47,800 nt of DNA from an uncultured Lachnospiraceae bacterium (GTDB lineage Bacteria > Bacillota > Clostridia > Lachnospirales > Lachnospiraceae). A model generated the notes under the pieces. That model was not told the origin of the DNA, searched no databases, and saw only the letters and a program-made list of their open reading frames with translations. Positions 40,496 through 47,800 of the stretch are shown here, piece by piece. A program made the translations under genes and the position numbers. Position 1 is the stretch's first letter. Each line of letters starts with the position of its first letter. The stretch spans positions 1 through 47,800 of the forward strand of contig CAJTSH010000025.1 in NCBI GenBank assembly GCA_910578885.1. The letters run 5' to 3'.

Positions 40496-41407
40496 CTAAT
40501 TATTCAAGTTGGAATTTGTTTGCGGTTCCTTACTTAATCCTCCAAAGATAAGGTCACAATCACATCTTTGCTGCCCGGTAATCACAACCTCGCCTTTCGC
40601 ATCTCCATCATCCATGATCAGTTCTCCTACTTCTGCTGCCCAAATCCGACCGGACAGCGGATTTTTTATGCTGTCAATCTTTGTAGTAATAACCGCTTCT
40701 ACTTCTGATTTCTCAAATGCAAGATCGGTATCAACCATCTCGCAGTCAATTAGTTTTAAGTTTTTGCAGTAGCACAAAGGCTGTGTTCCGATAATCTTAC
40801 AGTTAATCAGCGTCAGCCCCTCTGAATACCACGCCAGATACTCTCCCTTTACCACGCTGTTCCTGACCGTTATATTTTCGCCATGCCAGAAAGCGTCCTT
40901 TGTGTCAAACACACAGTTTTCAAAGACTGCGTTTTTGATGTACTGAAAGGAGTATTTCCCTTTGAAATTTACGCCCCTGAACGTCAAATTTTCCGAGCGC
41001 ATCATAAAATACTCACTGACTGCCGCAGTGTCCTCCATACGGATTCCACGCACAGACCAGCCAAATTCCGGGGAAATAATATCGCAGTTTTTGATGACAA
41101 CATCACTGCACTCCCGGAGCGCTTTGATCCCATGCAGTTTCGTATCTGTAATTTCAATGTCCGTGGAATACCACAACGCCGCGCGGCAAAGCTCTGTCAG
41201 CTCCGAATCCGTGATGGTGAGCCCGCGGTCATGCCAGAACGGATAACGCAGATTGAAGAAGCATCTTACTGCCTCAATTTCCTTTCCTTCTTTTAAAGCG
41301 CTCTCACCGTCAGCCGACCCGTCAAAAGAGCAGTTCTTTATCAGAACGCCTTCACTCCCATAAAGCGCACGTTCCATGTCAAAATTCTGATTTTCAATTA
41401 CTTTCAT
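40496..41407 (-). CDS. DUF3737 protein, right-handed beta-helix
   Basis: A 303-residue protein of family DUF3737. It is a run of about 20-residue repeats with hydrophobic-polar alternation (ITDTKLHG, VVIKNCDI, LTFRGVNFKG, AVFENCVF, ITVRNSVV, LTLINCKI, LKLIDCEM), which fits a pectate-lyase-like beta-helix, with conserved aromatic turns such as YPFWHDRG and DAFWHGEN. No signal peptide is seen, so it is cytoplasmic. The function is not known. It is common next to a LysR regulator, as here (41852). Confidence 0.88.
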   Translation of the reverse strand: MKVIENQNFDMERALYGSEGVLIKNCSFDGSADGESALKEGKEIEAVRCFFNLRYPFWHDRGLTITDSELTELCRAALWYSTDIEITDTKLHGIKALRECSDVVIKNCDIISPEFGWSVRGIRMEDTAAVSEYFMMRSENLTFRGVNFKGKYSFQYIKNAVFENCVFDTKDAFWHGENITVRNSVVKGEYLAWYSEGLTLINCKIIGTQPLCYCKNLKLIDCEMVDTDLAFEKSEVEAVITTKIDSIKNPLSGRIWAAEVGELIMDDGDAKGEVVITGQQRCDCDLIFGGLSKEPQTNSNLNN

Positions 41408-41442
41408 TGTCTGATCTCCTCCATTTCAAATTTAATTTCAAT

Positions 41443-41697
41443 TCAGCAGCGATTAATCTGATAAACCAGATAATCCAGACAGTCAATCTGCTTTTCTCCT
41501 TCATGCACCTTGCACAAAATGCCCTTTCTATGATTTTCCAGCCGCTTCAAAAGCTCTGTTTTTTTACCACAGTCCAGACAGTCAATACAGCATTCAATAG
41601 TATCCTCACTGCATCCCGCATCTTTCAAATTTTGAATAATCGCTTCTTTTGATCCATACTCGATCAATTTTTCCAGCCCAATCTTCTTATCATCCAT
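41443..41697 (-). CDS. Small conserved protein, cysteine-containing
   Basis: An 84-residue, mostly helical protein beginning MDDKKIGLEKLIEYGSKEA. Five or six cysteines (C29, C36, C37, C40, C43, C62 and C73 by count) and the ending IDCLDYLVYQI are notable; CCIDCLDCGKK could bind a metal or form disulfides. I do not recognise a named family. It precedes the DUF3737 gene on the same strand by 35 bases and shares the promoter at 41740-41768, so the two probably act together. Confidence 0.7.
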   Translation of the reverse strand: MDDKKIGLEKLIEYGSKEAIIQNLKDAGCSEDTIECCIDCLDCGKKTELLKRLENHRKGILCKVHEGEKQIDCLDYLVYQINRC

Positions 41698-41739
41698 TTT
41701 TATTCACCATCACTAATCTGCCTTTCTTTTCTATTTTTG

Positions 41740-41768
41740 ATTATACTTTCCTTTTTGTTCAATAGCAA
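41740..41768 (-). promoter_or_regulatory. Promoter of the small protein/DUF3737 operon
   Basis: Minus-strand TTGCTA (41763-41768) and TATAAT (41740-41745) with a 17-base spacer. It lies back to back with the LysR promoter. Confidence 0.7.
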
Positions 41769-41795
41769 ATACTTATATATAATTCATTTGTATAA

Positions 41796-41824
41796 TTGAA
41801 AACTATTAAAATATATGCTATACT
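41796..41824 (+). promoter_or_regulatory. Promoter of the LysR gene
   Basis: TTGAAA (41796-41801) and TATACT (41819-41824) with a 17-base spacer. Divergent from the promoter at 41740-41768 with 28 bases between the -35 boxes, the layout in which a LysR protein typically controls both. Confidence 0.75.
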
Positions 41825-41851
41825 GAATAAAAATTGATAAGAAAGGACGAA

Positions 41852-42754
41852 ATGAAACATATGGAACTGCGTGTACTCCAGTATTTCCTTGCCGTAGCGA
41901 GAGAACAGAGCATTGTCAGGGCGGCAGAATCCCTGCACCTTTCACAGCCCACGCTTTCTACGCAGATAAAGGCAATGGAAGAAGAATTAGGAAAGCAGCT
42001 TTTAATCCGGGGGACAAAGGGTTCAAGAAAAGTAACCCTTACAGAAGAAGGAATGATTCTTCGGAAACGTGCAGAAGAAATCCTGAATCTGGTACAGAAG
42101 ACAGAACGGGAAATCTCCTTTTCCGATCAGGTCATCGTTGGTGATGTTTATATCGGAACCGGCGAAACCGATGCTGTCCGCTTTATTGCCAAAGCAGCAC
42201 GAGAACTTTATAAGACCTGTCCCGGCATTCACTATCATATTTCCAGTGGAAACGCACAGTTTGTAATAGAACAATTAGATAAAGGACTGATTGACTTTGG
42301 AATCGTCTTTGGTTCCGTAGACCATGTGAAATACAACTTCTTTGAAATGCCTTATAAGGATATTTGGGGGGTATTGATGCGGCAGGATTCCCCTCTTGCC
42401 GCCAAAGAAGCAATCTCTCCGGAAGATTTGTGGGACAAACCCCTGATCTTATCACAGCAAGGAGATAACTGCGGAGCATTGACCGTCTGGATGCAAAGGG
42501 AAATATCGGAATTAGAAATTGTTGCAACCTATAATCTGCTTTTTAATGCCTCCTTAATGGTTGAAGAAGGATTGGGGTATGCAATCGGATTTGATAAGAT
42601 TATCAATACTTCCGGTAACAGCAATCTTTGTTTTCGCCCTCTCACACCCAAAAGTGAGGCAGGCATGAGCATTATATGGAAAAAATATCAAGTTTTTTCT
42701 AAGGCTTCCGAAAAGTTCATGCAGATAATGAAAGAACAGATTAAAGTATCATAG
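41852..42754 (+). CDS. LysR-family transcriptional regulator
   Basis: The 300-residue protein has the LysR winged HTH (about 4-62: ELRVLQYFLAVAREQSIVRA, ESLHLSQPTLSTQIKAMEEE) and a periplasmic-binding-protein-like effector domain (about 90-295). AAGGAC precedes the ATG at 41852; an ATG 9 bases downstream is also possible. It is divergent from the DUF3737 pair, its likely target. The inducer cannot be told. Confidence 0.92.
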   Translation: MKHMELRVLQYFLAVAREQSIVRAAESLHLSQPTLSTQIKAMEEELGKQLLIRGTKGSRKVTLTEEGMILRKRAEEILNLVQKTEREISFSDQVIVGDVYIGTGETDAVRFIAKAARELYKTCPGIHYHISSGNAQFVIEQLDKGLIDFGIVFGSVDHVKYNFFEMPYKDIWGVLMRQDSPLAAKEAISPEDLWDKPLILSQQGDNCGALTVWMQREISELEIVATYNLLFNASLMVEEGLGYAIGFDKIINTSGNSNLCFRPLTPKSEAGMSIIWKKYQVFSKASEKFMQIMKEQIKVS

Positions 42755-42806
42755 ACCATAAAAGCGATACCAGAATATCAAGTGCTTTCTATACGCAGAA
42801 TTGTTC

Positions 42807-43326
42807 CTACATATTACTCCATACTGTTTTACGTACTATCGAGATGTTCTTCATATACTGCAGAACAACACCGGAAAACTCCTTGCTCCGCATCCGTGAT
42901 ACGGGATCCTCTTTGCCGCTATCCATATATGCCGTCCCGTTTTTATCGCTCTTTAAATGCCTCAGGTTGATGAGATAGCTCCTGTGGCACCGGAAAAAAT
43001 GGTTGTCCAGCTTCGTTTCCAGATTTTCAATCCGCTCATAATAATCAACAACCTCTCCGAAAGCCCGGTTCAGATATATTTTCCGGTCTATAATCTCACA
43101 GAAAACAATCTCATCCTTTAGGATGATGCGCCCCTCATATCTCTTTTGCACCAGAAGACTGTCTTCGCTGGCGTTTTGCATGGAAGCGTGAAGGCGCTCC
43201 ATGGCCTTTTCAAACTGTCTTTCATCTGGATATCCAGAAACAGAATGTCGATCGACCCATCGTAGTTTAACAGCTCTTCACCGCTTAAAAATGTCCGCAA
43301 AATGTTACAGCGGATAGATTTTCCTC
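42807..43326 (-). pseudogene. LytTR response regulator with N-terminal loss and internal deletion
   Basis: Directly behind the MATE stop the minus strand reads RTFLSGEELLNYDGSIDILF and LDIQM, the middle of a receiver with its phospho-aspartate, but the first 35 or so residues and the acidic pair are gone. After LDIQM the frame shifts and continues as DERQFEKAMERLHASMQ, the receiver end, so roughly 55 codons are missing at about 43235. The LytTR DNA-binding domain (FFRCHRSYLINLRHLKS, then PVSRMRSKEF) is intact to its stop. A 131-residue LytTR-only product from 43202 could still be made. Confidence 0.75.
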
Positions 43327-44658
43327 TTAATATCCATATCTCTTTCTATATTTCAGGAACATAAAGGCCGACAAAGCAAGCGCCATCAGTTCCGCCGCAG
43401 GCGTTGCCAGCCAGACGCCGTTCACGCCCAGAATCAGCGGAAGCGTGAGCATAGCGGCAAGCATAAACACAAACGACCGGGAAAACGCAAGGACAGCCGA
43501 CACAATTCCATTGGATAATGCGGTAAACATTCCGCTGGCAAAAATATTGAACCCGATAAAAAACAGGGCGAGCGTACAGATTCTGTTCCCCGTTACTGCC
43601 AGATCATAAACCGGATTATCCGGGCGTGCGAAAACAGAAACCAGCGGCCTTGTCAGCCACACGGAAGCCGCAGCGGTAATCCCGGAGATTGCCGCAATCA
43701 CCTTTATGCTGATCCAGACCAGCTTTCTCAGCTTCCCGAAATTCTGTTCCCCGTGATAGAAGCTCAGCATCGGAGCCACGCCGTAGGAATACCCCGTATA
43801 GAGGGAGCTTGCAAACATCAGCACATACATGATGATAGTGACCGCCGCCACGCCGTCCTCCCCGGCATACGCAAGCATTGTCCAGTTGAACATCATTGTA
43901 ATGATTCCGGTGACAAGCGCAGTCGCCATCTCAGAGCATCCGTTTGCGGCTGCATTTGCAAGGACTTTCAAGCGAAATACCAGTTTCCTGAAATGCAGCA
44001 GGTTCTTTTTCCGGCAAAAAACCGCCAGTCCCACAACCGCCGTCACGGAATATCCAAGCCCTGTTGCCACCGCCGCACCGCTGATTCCCATATCAAATCC
44101 GGCAATAAACACATAATCGAGCACTATATTCAAAATGCCGCCCGTCACAGAACAGATTAGGGAAAGGGTTGCCTTTTCGCTGGCAATCATATAAAGCGTA
44201 AAGTTGTTCATCAAAAGGATCGGTACAGTAAACACCAGATAACGGCTTAAATATTCCACACAATATCCTTCCACATCCGCAGAAAGGTTCATTCCGGCAA
44301 AAACAGCATCCATTGCCATATACCCTGCCGCGCACATGACAATCCCCACAATGACGTTTACGAGAATCAGGAATGTAAAGTCTTCCTTTGCCTCATCCGT
44401 TTTCCGTTCACCCATCTTTTTCATAATGACTGCACTGCCGCCAGTGGCAAGCATGGTAGAGACCGCCGTGACAAGCTGGATAACAGGCGCCGTAAGATTG
44501 ATTGCCGAAAGCGCGTCCGTACCGATCAGATTCGACACAAAAAGACCGTCAACCATCGTATAAAAGGACATAAATACCGTCATGGCAATCGTTGGCACAG
44601 CAAATTTCACGATATTCCCTAATGTTACGGGCTTTCCATATACGTTTTGTTTTTCCAT
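43327..44658 (-). CDS. MATE-family multidrug efflux transporter
   Basis: The 443-residue inner-membrane protein has 12 helices in two MatE repeats. The N-terminus VTLGNIVKFAVPTIAMTVF with MVDGLFVSNLIGTDALSAIN (about 35-54) is the MATE signature, and the second repeat has ALVTGIITMMFNWT and YSYGVAPMLSFYHG (about 279-292). It exports cationic drugs or metabolites by Na+ or H+ antiport. AGGAGG before the ATG. The divergent MerR-type gene at 44819 and the 19-base-spacer promoter suggest drug-induced expression. Confidence 0.93.
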   Translation of the reverse strand: MEKQNVYGKPVTLGNIVKFAVPTIAMTVFMSFYTMVDGLFVSNLIGTDALSAINLTAPVIQLVTAVSTMLATGGSAVIMKKMGERKTDEAKEDFTFLILVNVIVGIVMCAAGYMAMDAVFAGMNLSADVEGYCVEYLSRYLVFTVPILLMNNFTLYMIASEKATLSLICSVTGGILNIVLDYVFIAGFDMGISGAAVATGLGYSVTAVVGLAVFCRKKNLLHFRKLVFRLKVLANAAANGCSEMATALVTGIITMMFNWTMLAYAGEDGVAAVTIIMYVLMFASSLYTGYSYGVAPMLSFYHGEQNFGKLRKLVWISIKVIAAISGITAAASVWLTRPLVSVFARPDNPVYDLAVTGNRICTLALFFIGFNIFASGMFTALSNGIVSAVLAFSRSFVFMLAAMLTLPLILGVNGVWLATPAAELMALALSAFMFLKYRKRYGY

Positions 44659-44742
44659 ATTTTCCTCCTGTTAAAATCGCTGCAGACGGCACGAAAGGAC
44701 AAAATCCAGCTTCCCGTCTTGCATTTATCTGATTCATACAGT

Positions 44743-44773
44743 ATCATAAACCGTACAGTAACAGTATAGTCAA
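44743..44773 (-). promoter_or_regulatory. MerR-type promoter of the MATE gene (19-base spacer)
   Basis: Minus-strand TTGACT (44768-44773) and TATGAT (44743-44748) are 19 bases apart. A 19-base spacer is the mark of promoters that MerR proteins activate by untwisting. The spacer contains an imperfect dyad, ACTGT and ACGGT. Confidence 0.75.
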
Positions 44774-44818
44774 TAGGAAATGATAAATTTTTATATACAA
44801 AAACAAGGGTGAAAAAAT

Positions 44819-45643
44819 ATGGATGAAAAAAGCAATTTACTTACCATCGGGCAATTCGCAGCGCTCCACGGTATCAACAAAAAAACGCTGATGTGGTACG
44901 ATGAGATCGGCCTGTTCAAACCTGCTGCAATCAATCCGGAAAACGGATACCGCTGCTATAATTACCACCAGAGCCCCATACTGGAAACAATCCTCCTGCT
45001 CCGGGAACTGGACGTATCCATCCCGGAGATCCAGAACTTCATGAAAAACCGTTCCGCCCAAAACCTGAAATGCCTTTTGGATGAAAAAATCGCAGAACTG
45101 GACTTACAGCTTCTGCACCTGCAGGCAGTCAGAAAAAACCTATCCAGCCACCGGCAGGACATGGATACCCTTCTGACTATGGACTTATCAGAAATCTGTA
45201 TCGTGGAAAAAGAAGAGCGATGCCTAGTAACAGTAGATATAGACAAAGATGTCACATTTGAAAGGGAAGTAGAGCTGATCACCGCCGAAACAGCCAGATA
45301 CCGGCTTGGCCGCCTCCATGACGCCTCCTACGGCTCCATGATCCCTGTCGCCAGCCTGCTTAAGGGAAATTTCGATGACTACACCAAACTTTTTATTGAA
45401 ATTCCCCGCCTTAGCCAGGAAAGCGGACTGCATATACAGCCACAAGGAAAATACCTGCGGGCTTTCCACAAAGGAGACTGGAGCCGGCTCCCCCTGCGTT
45501 ATCAGGAAATCCTTGCCTTTGCCCATGGCAGGGGGCTGGCGCTGTCAGGCTATTCTTATGAAAAAGGGATCAATGAAGTCGTCATAGATCGGGTAGAGGA
45601 CTATATCGTGCAGATTGAAATCCCGATTTCTGACATTATTTGA
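44819..45643 (+). CDS. MerR-family regulator with GyrI-like effector domain
   Basis: The 274-residue protein has the MerR winged HTH (about 7-75: LLTIGQFAALHGINKKTLMW, YDEIGLFKP and RCYNYHQSP), a dimer coiled coil (about 80-118) and a GyrI-like small-molecule domain (about 130-272), as in BmrR, the Bacillus multidrug sensor. AAGGGTGA lies 6 bases before the ATG. It is divergent from MATE, its probable target. The effector is not known. Confidence 0.9.
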   Translation: MDEKSNLLTIGQFAALHGINKKTLMWYDEIGLFKPAAINPENGYRCYNYHQSPILETILLLRELDVSIPEIQNFMKNRSAQNLKCLLDEKIAELDLQLLHLQAVRKNLSSHRQDMDTLLTMDLSEICIVEKEERCLVTVDIDKDVTFEREVELITAETARYRLGRLHDASYGSMIPVASLLKGNFDDYTKLFIEIPRLSQESGLHIQPQGKYLRAFHKGDWSRLPLRYQEILAFAHGRGLALSGYSYEKGINEVVIDRVEDYIVQIEIPISDII

Positions 45644-45667
45644 GTATGTACTGCTCTTAGATTTGAT

Positions 45668-45690
45668 TTATCAGCATCGATAATTTTTAT
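45668..45690 (+). terminator. Weak terminator behind merR
   Basis: TTATC (45668-45672) and GATAA (45679-45683) form a short 5-bp stem followed by TTTTTAT, 25 bases after the merR stop. Confidence 0.35.
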
Positions 45691-45691
45691 C

Positions 45692-46149
45692 TCATATACT
45701 GTTGGATAATAATATGGTGTTTCTTCCGTAAATGCATCTTTGAGTATTACTGTAAGGACTTTTCATTTGTGCAGACAAAAGGAGTGTCAGTCCAATCATA
45801 GCAAGAAATACCAAGTAAATAATTCCAATATTGATAAGAACGGCTTGTAAAAATGTGAATGGGCAAGGAATTGTCGTATTTGCAATCTGTAACGGCAGAT
45901 TATAACCATCTACCCCAAACACTGCAGCACATGTTCCTTTTCATTTTCCCTCTTCATCTGTGCTACCACCAACTCCAGTCTCATAAATTTATCCAGCATA
46001 TCAGGAGTAGCAAAATTCTGTAAATCTGCATACCAGTCACTTCCCCTACAAGTGACCAAACTTAGAGAAATGCCATCACTACATGCTCCAATGCAGCCAC
46101 GCATCGGAAGTGTAAAAAGATACACCATCCCAAACTTTACTTTTATCAA
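45692..46149 (-). pseudogene. Frameshifted membrane protein remnant, probably an ABC permease
   Basis: Two overlapping frames join near 45915: the upstream one contains WYADLQNFATPDMLDKFMRL and ELVVAQMKRENEKEHV, the downstream one VDGYNLPLQIANTTI and two hydrophobic runs (FTFLQAVLINIGIIYLVFLA, then MIGLTLLLSAQMKSPYS). The last block resembles the helix and turn of ABC-2 permeases. Further upstream, 46150-46260 has coding-like minus-strand text (SFKSVTVKLVEKDTSK) in other frames. So an original gene of over 600 bases has at least two frameshifts. Confidence 0.45.
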
Positions 46150-46316
46150 AGTCTAATCTTAAGATGGTGTAGTCCATACCCACTCTTGGTTTCATATTCA
46201 ATTTTGCTGGTGTCTTTCTCCACCAATTTTACCGTAACTGATTTAAATGATATATTTGGACTAACCTCTGAAACGCCCTATTTATAAGGCTTTCTTAAGC
46301 TTGTCACTCTTATATC

Positions 46317-46457
46317 TCAATCCCCCTGCTGCCACTTGTAGATAACCTGCGGCGTTGCAAAACCAAAAACATCCTGCAAATCCCTTACCGATAATCCCGC
46401 CTGCTTGCATAGCCTGCCTATATTTTGTCCTGCCCTTACCATATCTATAACCGGCAT
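46317..46457 (-). pseudogene. XRE-family repressor truncated after the helix-turn-helix
   Basis: The ATG at 46457 starts MPVIDMVRAGQNIGRLCKQA and runs through LSVRDLQDVFGFATPQVIYK, a complete HTH, to WQQGD and a stop at residue 46. Intact relatives go on with a proline-containing turn and a further 50-80 residues. AGGAG lies 10 bases upstream. This copy is cut at the same structural place as the XRE remnant at 306-443. Confidence 0.6.
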
Positions 46458-46653
46458 ATTTGCTTCGCTCCTTTCCTTTCCGTTCCGAGGGTTTGGGACA
46501 CTTCCCAACAAGCAATTTTCAAAGAAAAAGCATCTGACACAGGCACAGTGCGCAGAACTGCTCGCCCATGATTTATAAGATTACTCAACCTGCCAGAACG
46601 CCGGGAATGCCTGCCCTGCCTTGTCAGGCTGTGGCTTATTGGAGATATGCTAA

Positions 46654-47049
46654 TCAGTTATTCAGATATCCCTGTTTTTCTTCCTCATCAGACCAAATGC
46701 TGTCATACTTGCTGCCAATATTCTTAAACACATTCTGCCATGTGGCGATCTTCTGCATTTCCGGGGTGCTTCCCCTGTTATTATGCAGCCATTCGAAAAC
46801 CGCCTTATAAGTATTTTCCGAAAACAGGACGCTCCAGTTGTTCTTATAATCTGCATTGTCATTATAGGACATCCCGTTAAATCCCATAGAAACAATGCCA
46901 TCCTTCGTGTGCTGCGCCAGCCCCTTTATCTCCAAGTCAGCCCATATGTATGCGGTCTGTTTATTGTAAATATCAAAACACCCCGCCTCGTTGTCCGGCA
47001 TAATCCTGTAATTCTCGGATTCATATGTATCAACGGGAAAGCTCTCCAT
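46654..47049 (-). CDS. Hypothetical protein, 131 residues
   Basis: I do not recognise the family. The acidic, tryptophan-rich product (five W) starts MESFPVDTYESENYRIMPDN and has YIWADLEIKGLAQHTKDG and KNIGSKYDSIWSDEEEK near the end. No membrane segment or signal peptide is seen. A ribosome site (AAAGGAC) lies 9 bases before the ATG. It is flanked by remnants on both sides, so it may be a surviving cargo gene or the tail of a broken one. Confidence 0.45.
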   Translation of the reverse strand: MESFPVDTYESENYRIMPDNEAGCFDIYNKQTAYIWADLEIKGLAQHTKDGIVSMGFNGMSYNDNADYKNNWSVLFSENTYKAVFEWLHNNRGSTPEMQKIATWQNVFKNIGSKYDSIWSDEEEKQGYLNN

Positions 47050-47104
47050 AATTATTTTGTCCTTTCCATACTTTCCGCACTATAAAAAACACACAGAGCC
47101 ATAT

Positions 47105-47265
47105 CATTTTTGAGGACAGCTCTGGTGTATCCGCACGAAGCCCATCCCCGCCAGTTCCGCTTCCAGCAGCGCCCGCAGTGCGCCGCATATGGCGGTTTGC
47201 CATAGAGGCGGTTAGCTTTTGCATTATTCGGCATCCATTTCCACAAAAACAGTCTCCGGAAGACT
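47105..47265 (-). pseudogene. Possible LytTR-domain remnant
   Basis: Minus-strand frames read TVFVEMDAE (about 47230-47258), a stop, and then in another frame ALRALLEAELAGMGFVRIHQS (given in part: AELAGMGFVRIHQS, about 47119-47165). These match the first beta strand and the helix-FVRxHxS part of a LytTR DNA-binding domain. Frames are broken and the C-terminal part is absent. Assignment rests on short motifs. Confidence 0.35.
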
Positions 47266-47300
47266 ATCATAGCAATGCATATTCTACTATCGGCTTTTTA

Positions 47301-47800
47301 CTACTTACCGGCAGAGGTAATTATATACCGTTTGCTCATAACACAAATAATTCCAAAATAGCAAATATAAAAAACCACAATACACGCTCCAAACCTACCG
47401 GCTAATTTGAGCAGAATATTATTCAAAGAAACCGGCAAGACCAAGTTCATTTTTCCATTCAGTAACGGTATGCAGAATAAAATAATCAATAGAGCCATTA
47501 TCATTGGAGAGGACAATTTAATTGCTATCTGCTGATTCACAAGTCTTGCTATCTGCTTATCGCTTTTTCCCATACAGCGCATTATCTGATTGCTTTTTGA
47601 ATTTTGCCTAATCTCTATAATCTGCTGCAAAGATAATATCGAAAAATAAATAACCAGAAACACGATACAGATACTTATTTGTGAAGTTCCCATCCACTGG
47701 CGCATAGCCGTATCAAAAAGCTGAAATTCCGGCTGCAATATCAACATTCCAGTTACAAAAGAAGCCCCGGAAAACAAAAAGCATATGCAAAAAACAGCAT
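47301..47800 (-). CDS. FtsX-like ABC permease, C-terminal part (runs off the window)
   Basis: The frame is open to the window edge. The visible 166 residues have four hydrophobic helices and, between them, IIEIRQNSKSNQIMRCMGKS and DKQIARLVNQQIAIKLSSP, the cytoplasmic loop that in FtsX/BceB-type permeases reads as a lineage-specific L(G)M-x-x-x-I-x-x-L. The ending is short after the last helix (YFGIICVMSKRYI). Such permeases export or release antimicrobial peptides together with an ATPase, which would lie upstream outside the window. No decay is seen in this part. Confidence 0.65.
   Translation of the reverse strand, partial: AVFCICFLFSGASFVTGMLILQPEFQLFDTAMRQWMGTSQISICIVFLVIYFSILSLQQIIEIRQNSKSNQIMRCMGKSDKQIARLVNQQIAIKLSSPMIMALLIILFCIPLLNGKMNLVLPVSLNNILLKLAGRFGACIVVFYICYFGIICVMSKRYIITSAGK

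Noticed and set aside
46512..46653. Possible plus-strand coding remnant (QAQCAELLAHD)
   Set aside because: Too short, interrupted by stops, no start or family match; treated as decayed spacer.
1..47800. CRISPR array, complete prophage or integrative element
   Set aside because: No regular short repeats with spacers, no integrase, capsid or conjugation genes were seen; only the IS3-type stump marks mobile DNA.

Overview
The window looks like a chromosomal segment of a gut-type Lachnospiraceae (Firmicutes, Clostridia). The evidence is moderate-to-low GC, strong AGGAGG-type ribosome binding sites, the clostridial order decarboxylase-gmk-yaaR-holB-ricT-trmN6-rsmI, a CbiMNQO/CbiK-type anaerobic cobalamin operon, and family-typical small genes (DUF3737, DUF1638, DUF885 lipoprotein). 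The assignment is inferred from gene content, not from a search.

Region 1 (1-1090) is decayed accessory DNA: the start of a response regulator at the edge, an XRE repressor cut off after its helix-turn-helix, a frameshifted coiled-coil fragment and the stump of an IS3-type OrfA.

Region 2 (1093-15540, minus strand) is one long cobalamin operon. A sigma-A-type promoter and a cobalamin riboswitch are followed by cbiQ, cbiO, cbiM, cbiN (cobalt import), cbiK, cbiL, cbiD, cbiF, cbiG, cbiH, a cbiJ-cbiE-cbiT triple fusion (corrin ring), a cbiA-cobT fusion, cobU and cobS (amidation, lower-ligand activation and nucleotide loop assembly). CbiC, CbiP, CbiB, CobD and an adenosyltransferase are absent and must be encoded elsewhere if the pathway is complete.

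Region 3 (15600-21360) has a DUF885 lipoprotein, a GGWCC/GGNCC-type restriction-modification pair (Eco47II-like nuclease plus an HTH-fused cytosine-5 methylase), a divergent vsr repair endonuclease, a structured intergenic region, and rsmI.

Region 4 (21400-26690) is an accessory insertion that separates rsmI from its usual neighbour trmN6. It holds an M20 peptidase with an internal deletion, a GNAT stump, an ECF sigma/membrane protein/ABC transporter operon, a SIR2-like pseudogene, and an AbrB-RelE toxin-antitoxin pair whose toxin is frameshifted in a T4 run.

Region 5 (26690-37720) is mostly core: trmN6, ricT, holB, yaaR, gmk, an Orn/Lys/Arg decarboxylase, then a cluster of DnaA-box-like 9-mers, an AbiEi/AbiEii-like pair with a degenerate nucleotidyltransferase partner, a D,D-carboxypeptidase, trmB, a DUF1638 gene and lgt.

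Region 6 (37720-47800) has tRNA-Lys(CTT), a membrane coiled-coil protein ending in two near-identical SPDDIAALL repeats, a HAD phosphatase, DUF3737 and a small partner divergent from a LysR regulator, and a MerR/MATE pair with a 19-bp-spacer promoter. The LytTR response regulator behind MATE is a pseudogene, and the right end is heavily decayed DNA running into an FtsX-like ABC permease.
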